A stretch of 64,000 nt of DNA, taken from positions 22,338,131 through 22,402,130 of the forward strand of contig NC_045140.1 in NCBI RefSeq assembly GCF_008831285.2, read 5' to 3'. The notes beneath the pieces were generated by a model, which was not told the origin of the DNA, ran no database searches, and worked only from the letters and a program-made list of their open reading frames with translations. The position numbers were made by a program, and so were the translations under genes. The DNA comes from Nymphaea colorata. Its lineage: Eukaryota > Streptophyta > Magnoliopsida > Nymphaeales > Nymphaeaceae. This document shows, one piece after another, positions 11,076 through 22,950 of the stretch (position 1 is the stretch's first letter; the number at the start of each line of letters is the position of its first letter).

Positions 11076-12554
11076 TCAAACAGGAGGTAGTGGGGCAGAA
11101 TGCATCACCTTTTTTTGCCTCCCCACGATCCAATTGATTGTCCTTCTGGCAAATGAAGGTGTTGGGTTGCTCTGAGAATCCAGGCTGTGGAAACTGCAGC
11201 TGCCATCGTCCCCACCACATTCACTCCTAGGCATTGAACTGAAATCGCCATGATTAGACCATCCTTCAGCTTCAATCTCAGACGCCACAGTCCTTTGGCT
11301 GCTGCTCGGTTTCAGCTTGGTGTCTTCTACTCTATGCACAGGCAGCCGAAAGGAGAAGGCTCTCCTCGATGAATCCGCTGCGGAAGACAGTCGATCCTTC
11401 CTTGTTCGTAGCCAGATTTTCGAAATCGAAAAGCTCTCCTGTTTACCTTCCTGAATTACCGCCGAACTTGCGCTATGGCTGTCTGGGATCCTAAATCCTT
11501 CCCTCCTGGATTGAGAATTCTTGATGTCAATCATGGAGATGGTAGGCCTGTGGCCTGGTGTTACAGCCAAAGGTGGCTTCTTCATAGGCCTTTTTCTTTT
11601 CATTGAAGCAACGGGAACCTGTAAATGAGATGCTTCATCTAAAACATATTCGAAGGAACCCATTGAATAACACCTCCTTGAATCCACATTTCTTAGGCTG
11701 CTGCTGCTCTCTCCTCTCAGACTAATTTCCCCGCTAACACCAACCACACCACCACCGCCGCCGGCTGCGTCTCCGTCAGCACCAACAGCCGCATCCACGT
11801 TTCGCAGTTTCCCAAGCTTCACGGCGACGACTTTTGTCTCTTCCTTCGCCGGATTCCCGACCGACTTTTGCGAATTCTCCGTACAAGACGGTACAAACCC
11901 ATCTTCTGCCGACGAATTCATCTGGGCAGCCGAAGCAGAGTTGCGGAGATCCCCGTCACCGATTTCCCGGGAGCTTTCGCTCCCGGATTCGAGAACCAGA
12001 ACGATGGGCGAACAAGCGTTCGACGAAAAGTCTGGGAGAAGACTCCCCCTACACAGTGGGCAGGTCGAGTGCGAGAGCAACCACGTATCGATACAATCGA
12101 GGTGGAAGGCATGGCTGCACTTGGGCAGCAGTCTGAGCTTGTCGTCTGCTTCGAATTCGCAGAGACAGACGGCGCAATCGAACGGATTCTTGACGCCGAT
12201 GATGTTTTTGTAGAGGAAGACGGGGAGAGTGTCGATGAAGGATTGGTCCACTCCCGAGTCATGGAGGTGGAAGAGCTGCTGCAGCTGCCCTTGTAAGACA
12301 CTGACATTGTCTAAATCATCAGGGTCCCTCTGCGAGGGCCTGATAAGAAATCTAACAAGAAGGTGAAGAAGACCAGAGATGAAGAATATCACAGCCAGAA
12401 TCACTATAATCAGCAAGATGCTGGGACTAATCCTATCATCCAAACTATGAGAAGAAGGCGGAGGAGGAGGAGGGGGAGGGGAAGGTAAGAATTGTGAGGA
12501 TGGGGCAGAGTAAGAACTCTCGTTTCTCTGAATTTCATGCCACACCCAACTCAT
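11076..12554 (-). CDS. RING-H2 E3 ubiquitin ligase, ATL family
   Basis: Intron-free 492-residue protein, as is typical for ATL genes. It should act as a membrane-bound E3 ligase that takes ubiquitin from an E2 and passes it to unknown substrates. In order: a proline run (about 24-33), one hydrophobic membrane helix (about 45-70), the basic stretch after it, the GLD-type motif GVDQSFIDTLPVF (101-113), then the RING-H2 finger with Cys127, Cys130, Cys146, His148, His151, Cys154, Cys165 and Cys168 and the conserved Trp158. The long serine-rich tail after about 180 has basic patches and no recognised domain. The length and long tail resemble the ATL13/ATL46/ATL47 group. I inferred that placement and did not compute it. 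The start is the first Met before the proline run; no in-frame Met further upstream was considered. Confidence 0.95.
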   Translation of the reverse strand: MSWVWHEIQRNESSYSAPSSQFLPSPPPPPPPPSSHSLDDRISPSILLIIVILAVIFFISGLLHLLVRFLIRPSQRDPDDLDNVSVLQGQLQQLFHLHDSGVDQSFIDTLPVFLYKNIIGVKNPFDCAVCLCEFEADDKLRLLPKCSHAFHLDCIDTWLLSHSTCPLCRGSLLPDFSSNACSPIVLVLESGSESSREIGDGDLRNSASAAQMNSSAEDGFVPSCTENSQKSVGNPAKEETKVVAVKLGKLRNVDAAVGADGDAAGGGGGVVGVSGEISLRGESSSSLRNVDSRRCYSMGSFEYVLDEASHLQVPVASMKRKRPMKKPPLAVTPGHRPTISMIDIKNSQSRREGFRIPDSHSASSAVIQEGKQESFSISKIWLRTRKDRLSSAADSSRRAFSFRLPVHRVEDTKLKPSSSQRTVASEIEAEGWSNHGDFSSMPRSECGGDDGSCSFHSLDSQSNPTPSFARRTINWIVGRQKKVMHSAPLPPV

Positions 12555-15500
12555 TTTTCACCTCTACGAGAAAGCATCAACAAAAAAAATGGGAGAAGAA
12601 ACAAGAATCCGATATTGAAGAAAGGAGAACTGTCTCACCTCCAAGATTCTGAGTTCCTGCTATGGAGACCCACCTCCACAGGCCATTCTCTCAAGGAAGA
12701 TGAGAGACGCCAATTGTTTGTTCAGGCCATATAAAAAGTATTGATGGTTTCGCTACTGACACATAATGAGGATGATGCGTATTAAAAGATCTGCGAAAGA
12801 GACATGCCTCTCTCATCTCCAGCCATCCTTACAGCAGATGGAAAAACCTGCAGGTCAATGGTGGTAAAATGGGAAAGCTAGTTGGTGCTGCAAGCAACGT
12901 ATAACTACAAGAAAGTAGCCAAAAGCAAAAAAAAAAAACAGAGAGAGAGGAAGAAGAAAGAAAAGGGAAAAAATTAATTGTCGAAAGGTGTTGGGATGAG
13001 GGCACAGTAATAAATCACAAGAACCAGAGTAAATAAATGAAAGATTACCACGAATTCAAACAGAATGGAAGCCGAAGATCGCAGCAACTTTAATGGTCTC
13101 ATTTAATTATCAGCAAATCGATGTGCACCGCGGGATTCTTTCCTTTCTTATTTTACTACCAAGCAAAGCTCCAAGAAAACTGCAACATATGGTCGTCGCT
13201 ATTAATTAGTGGCCTCATCCCTGTGCATGATGCGCTAGAATCTTTCATTGAAATCCTTCCCCCTTTCGCTTCGCCATTGGAAAAATTGCGCGTCTAAAAA
13301 TAATAATCCTGAGAGGATTTGAAGCCTAAATGAGAGAATGGAAGTTGTGGAGAAAGTTCTTCGCTTCCCTTGAAAGTGAAAAGAGAGTGTGTTTGTACTT
13401 GAAGTGGGGAACAATTGGTCGAGGCAGGACGACTTTGTGTTCATATGCTCATGCAATCAGTGTGCATCTACCCATTTTGTTACCTCCATCTTCTAAGAAA
13501 TCAAGAGTAAAAATCATTTACAGTATTTTAATGACATTAAAAACGACGGTTACAAAAAGTTTACCGTATAAACAAATGAATGCACTCGCCATTACATTGA
13601 CTAGGCCCATGTGTTTGAACCATTATCCACATGGACTACAGATTGTTAGCTCTAATTTTCAAATGCGACATCATATTTTAAAATCTAAAGGCAACGCAAT
13701 AAGATTCTTTACCACGTAATTTCGCCGGTAAAGTGGCTTCATCCAGCCGTCGGCGGTAATTTAGCGATCTTTTGTCCACATTACGATGGCTAAACTCTTC
13801 TTTATTGTATGCTTTGCTGTCTTAAACGCCTCATTGGAAGGCCGTAATGTTAGATCCTTCTCTCTCTTGATATATATATATTATATATTAAAATTAAACT
13901 TTGTTCCATTTTTTTTATTTTAGAAATTAGATAATAACCCCGTTCCGTAGCGGGCCGCTATTGACAACAACGTTTACTAACCCGCAAATGAGCACCATGC
14001 AACAGCGACAGGAAAGTTCATCAAACAAATTTCTGAATGCCGGAACTACCCCTCGGTCCGAAGTGTGCCGTGTATTTGAACGGCCAAATATTCAAAAACG
14101 GGAATCGAGTCAGAAAATTCAGGCTGAGGGGCGCCAATTATAAAATTTTATATTTTTCAAGAGTCACCAATATATAAATTGAAAAAAAAAAACTTGAAGT
14201 ATCAAATATGAAAAATGAATACGTCTATATGAGCAACTTTCCACACCTGCTCAAAAATCAGGCTCACCAAATTTAAATATATATGTTGGGAAAGAAAGTC
14301 GAAGGGAAGTAGCCAACGAAGGAATAATAATAAACTAAGGGGTGGTTAAACTTAATCCCACTTAAACCAGGGGTCCAGAAGGGCCATGTGGTTAGATCCA
14401 CCCTGAAAGTTGTAAAAAATTTCTCTCGAAACGCTGAATTTGTCTTTGTGTTTGCGCTTTTTGCCGGATCGAGAGTCAAATTTTCCACAAAACATGGCCG
14501 CCAGTGTTTTGGTCACCAAACTCCCAGAGGTTCTGACTTCTCACGATTTTGTGGGTCTTGGTTCCATGACTCGGAGGTGTTCAAATGCAGAAGGCGCAAA
14601 TACCCGATGTTGATTCCATCTTGTGAGGTCAGTGCCTTCAAATCTTGCTTCCATACTTGAACATACTTGAATCTCATAACGACGACAGGTTTAACCATTT
14701 CCATACGGAGCTTATGCTTTTTTTTTATGAGTTTCATTTCGCTTGTTAACAGTCTGTCTTGATTCTTATTCTCAAAAAAGTTCGCTAATTACTTTGACGA
14801 ATTCCAGACTAAACTTTCTCCTAACAAGCTGCTGTTACAGTTAAGACCTCCTTCAAGAAGCGAAGTAATTTATAATATTATTGGCGTGCATGCCTTTGTC
14901 AGCTCTATGGTTTGAACATCTAAACGTACCCGCGTCGTACCGGAGCACTTTCTCGAGGTTTTTGACTCCTCCAAGTAATAGCTGATAATCTAACGAGTTG
15001 GTGTCCGTGGAAAATGATGAATGTGTACGATTAACAAACCCGGTGATGGATTGCAATATCCAAAATCAACATTTGGTGCTTGCCTTGGTACTCTTTAGTT
15101 TAATATTCGTATGATCTACGTTCAGTTAGTGCATCTCAAAGATACTCTGCGTTTCCGCATGCTCGTTTCCAATATGCGAAGATATTTGCGCAGAACTTGG
15201 TAAGTTTCTTTTATTATCCTACTTTCTTTTTCTCGATCGAAGGCCCCAGTAACCAAGAACATCAAACCGGTCAAGGTGATGGATCTGGTCAAGCTACTTG
15301 TATGCACAGACCCATGTGCTTGTTGGTTCATCACCTTCTTGCTCTAGTCATGGAAGTGTCTGGTTTTCATAATTGATTCCCATCTTAACAACCCATCTTT
15401 GTGGACAAAGGAAAGCTCGAGATAGTGAAAGGTGGCTTCAGCATCTTAGGCGGCACTGTACATCATCTCCATAGAACAGGTGGTAGGAAGGGCGCCAACA

Positions 15501-16508
15501 ACTAACCTCGAAGAAAAAGTTGGCCGCCGCATATGGTGGGCGTCAAGTGTTCCTTGCCCCACCTTCCCCTCCTTATGAAATGCTTTTCCATCGCTCACCC
15601 GTGCCGATTGCGCCTTTTATCGTGAAAGTGCTCTGAAGTTTCTCCTTCCTGATCTCCTCTCCCTTTACGCCGCTTTGCTTTTGGGCCACACTATCCAAAG
15701 TTTTTATATTCGTTTTCAATGATTGAGGAGGTAGTTCAAGGCCACGGCCTTCCGCTCTTCCTGATTCATCTTTTTGTTGGGGCGCATGTTGGGAGATGCC
15801 CACTTCCAGGATTTTCCTGCCTTTCTGCTACTAGTTGGCCAAAAGTGGGATTGAAAAGCAAAGCAGCACACTACGCTTTCACTCATATGGAGACCAAATA
15901 AAACACCTGTCAGCTTTCGAGGGATTTCATAGACAACCCGATTCTGGAAAGCTGTGAAAGATAAAATTCAAGAGATTGCAACCCATTTCTCATTCATGAC
16001 AATTCACGTGGAGATTTCCATAAGATCGCGCCTCGAAAACACCTAAGCCTTCATCTGAAGTCACTTGGAAAGCTAGACCCTTCCTGAAAGTTGAACACGT
16101 CGAAGGAACTCTCATGGCTTTCCTTCCTTTCCATATAAAATACACTGGAAATGGAGAAGCCACAGCTTTCGATCCCCTTCAAGCAAATTGTCCCGCTTAT
16201 CTTGGATCTTAGTTTCTTCGTGCCATGTTAACCCCATGAATTTTGGCACCTATGACTCTACACCAGTCCAAAAGTTGTGTACTTAAACAAAAGACAGTGC
16301 AGAACCGGTGACCCGAGGTGCTGCACTCTGCAATCACCAGCTCCTTTCAAAACCTGTGTTGAATCGCTCCCTTCATTGGAAAGAAAAAGTGTTTACTCTT
16401 CATGGAGTGACTTTGATACAGAAGAACACACTTGTAAGTTCCATCACAACGCAGAGGCTTCTCGAAGTAAATGTGCACGGCGAGATCTTATCCGAAAAAC
16501 CGATGTCT
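12555..16508. other. Intergenic sequence
   Basis: The first few hundred bases are the promoter and 5' UTR side of the minus-strand ATL gene. Beyond that I see no supportable gene. Open frames (for example 13330-13719 plus, 14388-14660 plus, 15122-15334 minus) show no motif or splice logic. A TA-rich run lies at about 13870-13890. Confidence 0.4.
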
Positions 16509-16756
16509 ACGTTCATCTTCAACGTGAAGCTTCAATAAATTGCTTTGGCCAATTCCATTTATGGAGGCTTTCTCTCGGTTTCTCATTGTAAGGCACGCAA
16601 AGGGGGGAAAAAATTATATTAAGAAGTTTCCTACATTCATTTTCAACGTGAAGCTTCAATAAATTGCTTTTACCAATTCCAATAATGGGGGCTTTCTCTC
16701 GGTTTCTCATTGTAATGCAGGCAAAGGGGGAAAAAGTTTATATTGAGAAGTTTCCA
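16509..16756. repeat. 124-bp tandem duplication, two copies
   Basis: Bases 16509-16632 are repeated with few mismatches at 16633-16756. Both copies share the marker TTCAATAAATTGCTTT and, further on, CTTTCTCTCGGTTTCTCATT. Neither copy is convincingly coding. Confidence 0.9.
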
Positions 16757-19700
16757 GTGGAAATCTCCTGTCATAAAAGTGCTTCGAGACTCTGCATGAC
16801 AAATGTAAACCAACCTGGGAGTCCATTTTCATTATACTAGCACAGGCTTTTGTGAGCACCCTTGTCTTTTTTCCATGGTTCAGGGAAATAAATTCCTGTG
16901 TTAGCAGGTTTTTTTAGGTCCTCTCCATAAGCAGACTTGGGACGTGGCTCTAGAAGCCCATGCTCACTGCCACAGGAGTACGGTTTTTTTTTTTTTTTTT
17001 GACGCAAGTGAACATGATCTACTCGATTCAATCCACGTTTCCCCTAGCTGTACACTGCCACTTGAATAATTTGAATCACTAAATTCACAACCACTCTTTA
17101 AAAAACAAAATTATCTGAATATTCCCCCCAAATGAAAATTAAAAGAAAAAGGGTTAGTGAATACTGAACTTCTCTGTCTTCATCAGGTTCAACAGATAGC
17201 ATAAGGTCCCTTGAGATCTTGGGCAGTGAGCTGATGAGTTCGACCAGATAGAGGAGGGGAGTTCATCAAACAAACAAAGTATAGTCCAAACTGACCAAGT
17301 TACAGAGCCGATGAGCATTTAGTGAAAGCGTAAAGAGGAAGCTTTAGCAAGTTGTATTTTACCTGCTCATGTGAACATCGCTTATTAAAGGGTTGATGCA
17401 TGCACAAGTGTAAGACCATCCTCTTTATTTGTTGGAAATTAAGGGAAAAAAACCAAAGTGCAAAACCATGAATTCATGATTAATAACGTCAGATTTCACT
17501 ACCACTTGCAAGAAAAGAACAGTAGATGATTAAATGGGCCTATACATAAGAACCCAACTTTGTATTTAGGCCTGGGCTGCAGTCAAAGCAATTGAGCAAG
17601 TTCACATAAAGTTAAACTCATTGGTGTTTGTATACATCTACGAAAACTTCCATTAACAGTGCATTTTCGTTATCACAATCGTTGAGAATTATACTAATCA
17701 GGAGAATATGTCGTCCGCCAAGTTCAACAAATTACAGTTGCCTACAATTTAACCAATACACAGGCAAAGAGTTCGCTGGTCTTTCACATAGGAAAAGAAT
17801 AAGATTGATCAACATAATCGTGCGCACACAAGAGGAACAAAGACAAAGATTTCCTTATGACATTAAGTTGATACAGCTCAGGAGGGATAAATAACAAGAA
17901 AAAGGATGGATGTATTGACAAAGATGGAGGTAACCTTGCAATCATCACAACGGAGTAGAGAGCGGCCACCAGAACCGTTTTACTCCGCACAAGTCTTGCA
18001 AGATCAAGAAAAAGAAAGAAAAGAGAGGGAGAAAAAGCTCAATCAGGATAGCACCATGGTTTGTTGTCGAGAAAATTAAAGCAATACCATGGTTGTGAGT
18101 AAGGCGCCTCCTTTGGCTTCTTATAAGCATGAAAAGCAAGGGAGGTGCTCCAAGCTCCACTCTGAGTTACAGAGACATTAGTTACAGAGTCATTGCAGCA
18201 CCCCATGGAAAAGCAAGCCGGCCAACGGTGACAAGAGTAAGACATTTCACCGGAGCTACGTAGATCACTCTTAACAATGTCTGCGGGCGTGGATATAAAT
18301 AGCCTTGAGCATCATACACAAGGGGACTCCCATAAAAGAAATGGGAGGAAAGGAAAACAGCCATGAAAAGGAGCTCATCTCAAATGGCAAAAATTTTGCT
18401 GACTGATTTGAGGGGGTTAACGTACACCTCTGTGTTATCATGTTACCCTGCAGTTCCCAAAAACTACATCTTTTATCTCCCACGACACGAAATACGCACA
18501 TTGGTTGACTATGCCGAACCTTTCTCCCAGGCCCTTTTCAGCTTCTACAAAAAGTAAGATTCTTAAGTTAGTTTCTTCTTATTCTAGAGAGAATGTTCCA
18601 TTTTCTAGTAGCCTGTGGAAACTGAAAACAATAGTAATGGAAAAATTTTCTTTTGGAACTTCAATTTTCGATTACCATGCTGTAATAAATGACAAAAATG
18701 GCTTTTGGGCAGTCCCCATGTCAGCTTTAGCCCCATCCCGCAGCAAAAGTTAAGCCTCACATCCCCAGCTGCTGTCAAAAGTGTGACCGATCAAGCTCGA
18801 CCTGTACTGTTCTTGGCATGTGGGTTTCAGATGGTTTGGACCAACTTTCCAAGAAAAGAGTCAGGACAGAGATAATGAAATACGTAACGTAGTCGAAGTT
18901 TGGATTCTGCAGCGTGGTGACTTCTCTTTGACTGCCTGAGAGAGGTTTGCTGGTTCTGCCAAGCTGCTTGTTCTGTTGCTCTCTGCAGAGAACTCTGAGT
19001 AGTGGGGAGATCAGCTCCTTACTTTTTAGGGGTCAGTAAATGTAGGCTCATTTTTGTGGACATTATCTATGTTTGTTGAATTTTAACAGAGTTATGCCCT
19101 CAGAATATCTTCTGCGACAGAGCTACATCTTTGCTCTCGATCTGTCCTCCTTCCCCCTCGTCATTACCATCTTTCTTTTTTCGATGGACATGACAATACA
19201 CCCTCTCTTTCTCTCTCTCTGAGCTAAAGTACATAAGATTCAGATCCTGAAAACCAACAGTGAAGGAATATCCAAGCTTGGGGACCCTGCAGCCTGCAGC
19301 TATCACTGGACAAGTCTTTTGCCTTTTCGTGCTTTCTTTTACTGCACCGACTTACAGGGGAACGACGTAAGATAGAAGGTACTGGCTAAAATATTCATTA
19401 CAGTTGAATGACTATCGTTTGCTCGTTAATTAATGAGAGTCTGTTTCCTGCAGCACGCGGGCATGCCTGCTGCCGCGATTTTTCCCCCCATTTTCTCCAA
19501 CCCCTATAAACTGTAAAGCTCCTCGATTCAAGAAACTAATTCTTGTTCTGTTCTCAAGTTCTTGGCTTTTGCCAATCCTATAAACTGCACCAGCTATTCC
19601 AATGGGGACATTAATTTTTCGATTCTGTTCTACTGAAACACGCAAATCTTAAACTTGTTTCGGTGAAGTTGTTCCTGGAAAACCATAGTAATGAGGCGCT

Positions 19701-22700
19701 GTACCCATTAACGAGGTGAATGAGCATTTTCTCTTTCATGGGCTAAGCTAAAGCTAGCCCTACTTAGATTAGGTACATTATGATCTGCTTAGAGCACCTT
19801 GAGTATGAACGAGCCGCACCATTAAATGGTTCGGACCTTGAAGAATCAGTAAAAAATAAGAAAGCAGATTTCAAAGATATGCCCATGTGAGGGGTTTTTT
19901 TTTTCATTTTTATTTTCCTTTTTGAACCTAGAACTGTTTCTTCTCTCTTTTCCATAATCACAAACTTAATCGTTTATTATGTAATCTTAGATTTTCTTAG
20001 GTACTTTTTTGAGCAAAACTATTGAACTTTTCGTGGCTCATTTGATGAAAGACTTGGTGAAAAAGGGCAACTCATCAATGACAACATGCTCAAATAAGTG
20101 GGGAAGAACAACCAACATTTTAATTGTAGTTAAAAAAGGTACTTGTGTTTTCCTCCATTATCATGACAACTTTCACTTGCATTTCCTGAAGTTCCCTGCT
20201 CTCCTGGAACTTTCTGTGCTTCTGGAATAACTAAGCGCATCGATCTAGATGGTGCTACCAGTTTTGAACTAATTCCTGATTATGTTTGCACTTGCAACAC
20301 AAAACCAATGTTGTTAATATTGGATACTGATTCAGAAGGCCATGTTTGACTGGCCGGACTGTGCTCTGTCTGTGTAAAACGTCACTTGGGTATGTTTAGA
20401 CCTAAGAAATTCAACTTTCTTCATCAGTTTTGAGGCATAAACATTGCATGTTAATGAAGGAAAAACTTGGGTTTCTTCTTTACCATGTCTATGACGGCCG
20501 AAAATAACTTTCATTCAGAAGTAACGTTGGCTCGAGCAATCAAATATGCACTAAATTTCCAACGTCTGTCAATTATGAGTGTTGGGCCATATCAGCCCTG
20601 GCGGATTAAGAGCCATTAGTTATAAAATTTCGAATTTTTAATGAGCATTAAACTGAAAAATTATTTTAGAGTATTAATATGAAAATAAGCATTTTGGTTG
20701 GTGTGTGTGTGGTGAACTAGTTATAAAATTTAACAATTAGCAAACTATTCATTCAATGAGAAGAAACAATTTGTTTGTTACTGTACCCATGTCTTGTCTG
20801 GGTTTGAATAGTTCATGGAAGGGGGTGAAGCGAGGATTTTTTTTAGGTGCGAGTTGAACGGTCCAAATTATAATTTTAAAATTTTTAATATTACTTTTCA
20901 AATTTTTTGTATAGAATAAATAAAAAAAATAAAATTTACACGTAATTTAAAAAAAAAAAAACTTTTTTGTTTTTGTGAGGGCCATTGAACTTTGGTTCCA
21001 TTAGCATTGGTCCATTGGTGGCAGGGTTGGTGTTTTTCCTAATTGCTCGAAAATCGGTTTCCAACTTGTATCGGTAAGCTAAACGATACTCCGGCTGATA
21101 TTCACATCGACTCGTATATCAGTCATTTTTAAAAAATTTATTTGTTACTATTACTGCTATTATTATGTTAAACTATCAACCGACACGAGCCTGAATCAGC
21201 TGATACGGGCTGGTGTGGCCTGAACGGGATTCATATTGGCTCGCATCTAGAAAGCCTGAATCGGCCGATATTCAGGCCGACGAGGCTGGATCCAAGTTAA
21301 GAAGAGATTGGGTCAGTCTGGGTGAGGCCCGGCACGGTCGCACTCAAAGTTCCCGCCGTAAAATCGAGAAATCCTTCGCGCCCTCTCTACCTCACCATCC
21401 TTCCTTTTCAAAGATTCTATATGAATTTGTAGACGAAACCGAGATGGTTAACTTCCCTTAGGCGCTTTAAGGCGAGTGCAGAGAAGTCCTGCCCTCATTT
21501 TTGAGTGGTAAACCGGCCGTTGCATATGCCGGCTACTCCTGCCTGTCTTGGGCGACAAGGACATATCACGAGGTAGAGACGCAGTGTGATACCATAGGGT
21601 GATATTTCCGAGGTAGGCCTCTCAACTGGATTGTTGCCGAAGAACATTACGAAACTGCGCAAAGAGTTAAGCAAACTTTACAACGTTACAATGAACTTCA
21701 GGACATTCTATGCCATGTTAAATTCCTAAAAGGTTTTGTTAAGGTTCTGGTACGTTTCAATCCTAGATCGTGGCTAAATTTGGTCTTTTTTCCGTCGTGA
21801 GGTACTCTGGCCATTCCGATAATTTGCAACTTTCGGCCTGGAATGTATCCCGGCGCGTAGAATCTGATGAAAAGGACTTCAAAATTTGAACCATCTTCTC
21901 TGATTTTGTTGGTTCCGATCCGTTTACCTGTGCATGAAAACTGATAGTGTTTGAGATCGAAAAGGATCTTCCAGACTGACCGAGGACACATCTATTTTGG
22001 TTACAGGTGATTATATAACCAACCAATCCCAGTTGAGAAAACAAAAGCTGTGTTTGTTAGCCATAATGGTTAATCTTGTGAACAGATACATTATTTTTCT
22101 TATCACAGGTTGAAAATTCACAGGCTGATGTGATTTCAACCTCGTGGGAAAAAGCACAGGTTCTAAAAGCCTCAACTTTGACGAGGTACTTAATTCACAG
22201 CTTGAAGTTTCTTTGTTTGGTGTAGCCTGTAAATCTTTGTACTTGTTAACGAGGATTCATAAAAAGAGCCTGTGACCAAATGTGCCTTAGGACGCATGAT
22301 TCGAAGGCGGTGCTTTCTCGAATGAGAATCACAATCACGGCTTGGATTTTTGGAATCATATCCCTGTGGAATACTGGAAAACATAATTATCAGCTTGCTC
22401 TTATTTATTTCTGTACTTCTCTACCAGTGTAGAAGATCGAGTTGTTGTTAGGATTCAGACCTCAACAAACAATTCCATGCTTCAACTAATGGTTCACAGC
22501 AATTATGAGACTGTGATGTTGATCTCCACTAAAAAAAAAAAAAAAAGAAATCAAGGCACTTGTTCTGCTTGATTCTAAGTTCGTTATCATGAAATTCGCT
22601 GTTGGTGGTGTCCTAGTTTGAACTTCACGCTGTTGCTTGTGTCTGTAAAATCGTTGAACTTGTCTGAATTTCAGCTCACAAGACCATGCTGTTGTCAATA

Positions 22701-22950
22701 TCATTTTGCATCCATATTTCCATCTAAATTATATGACATTCAAAATTGCTTCCTTTGGCTTCCAGCATTGCATATTTGATGCACTAACTCTCTTTGGCTG
22801 GTGGTTTATTACACGACCACAGGAATTGCAAGGGGGAAATTGCGACTATCAAGCCAATGCTCTTATTAAAGTCACCATTAGCAGGGATTTCTCATTTACA
22901 AGGGTTGTTTGCAAACAACAAAAAACGAGGTTCTTGATCAGTTCTATGCA
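16757..22950. other. Intergenic sequence
   Basis: No gene could be supported. At 17930-17990 (minus) there is a signal-peptide-like start, MRSKTVLVAALYSVVMIAR, followed by a possible GT donor, but no second exon was found. At 18039-18245 (minus) a cysteine-bearing 68-codon frame is unrecognised. 21050-21300 holds degenerate short repeats around GATA(C/T) and GGCC, probably an old transposon remnant. Confidence 0.4.

Noticed and set aside
11834-12296. Plus-strand open frames up to 142 codons
   Set aside because: They are antisense shadows of the ATL RING-H2 gene and carry no domain.
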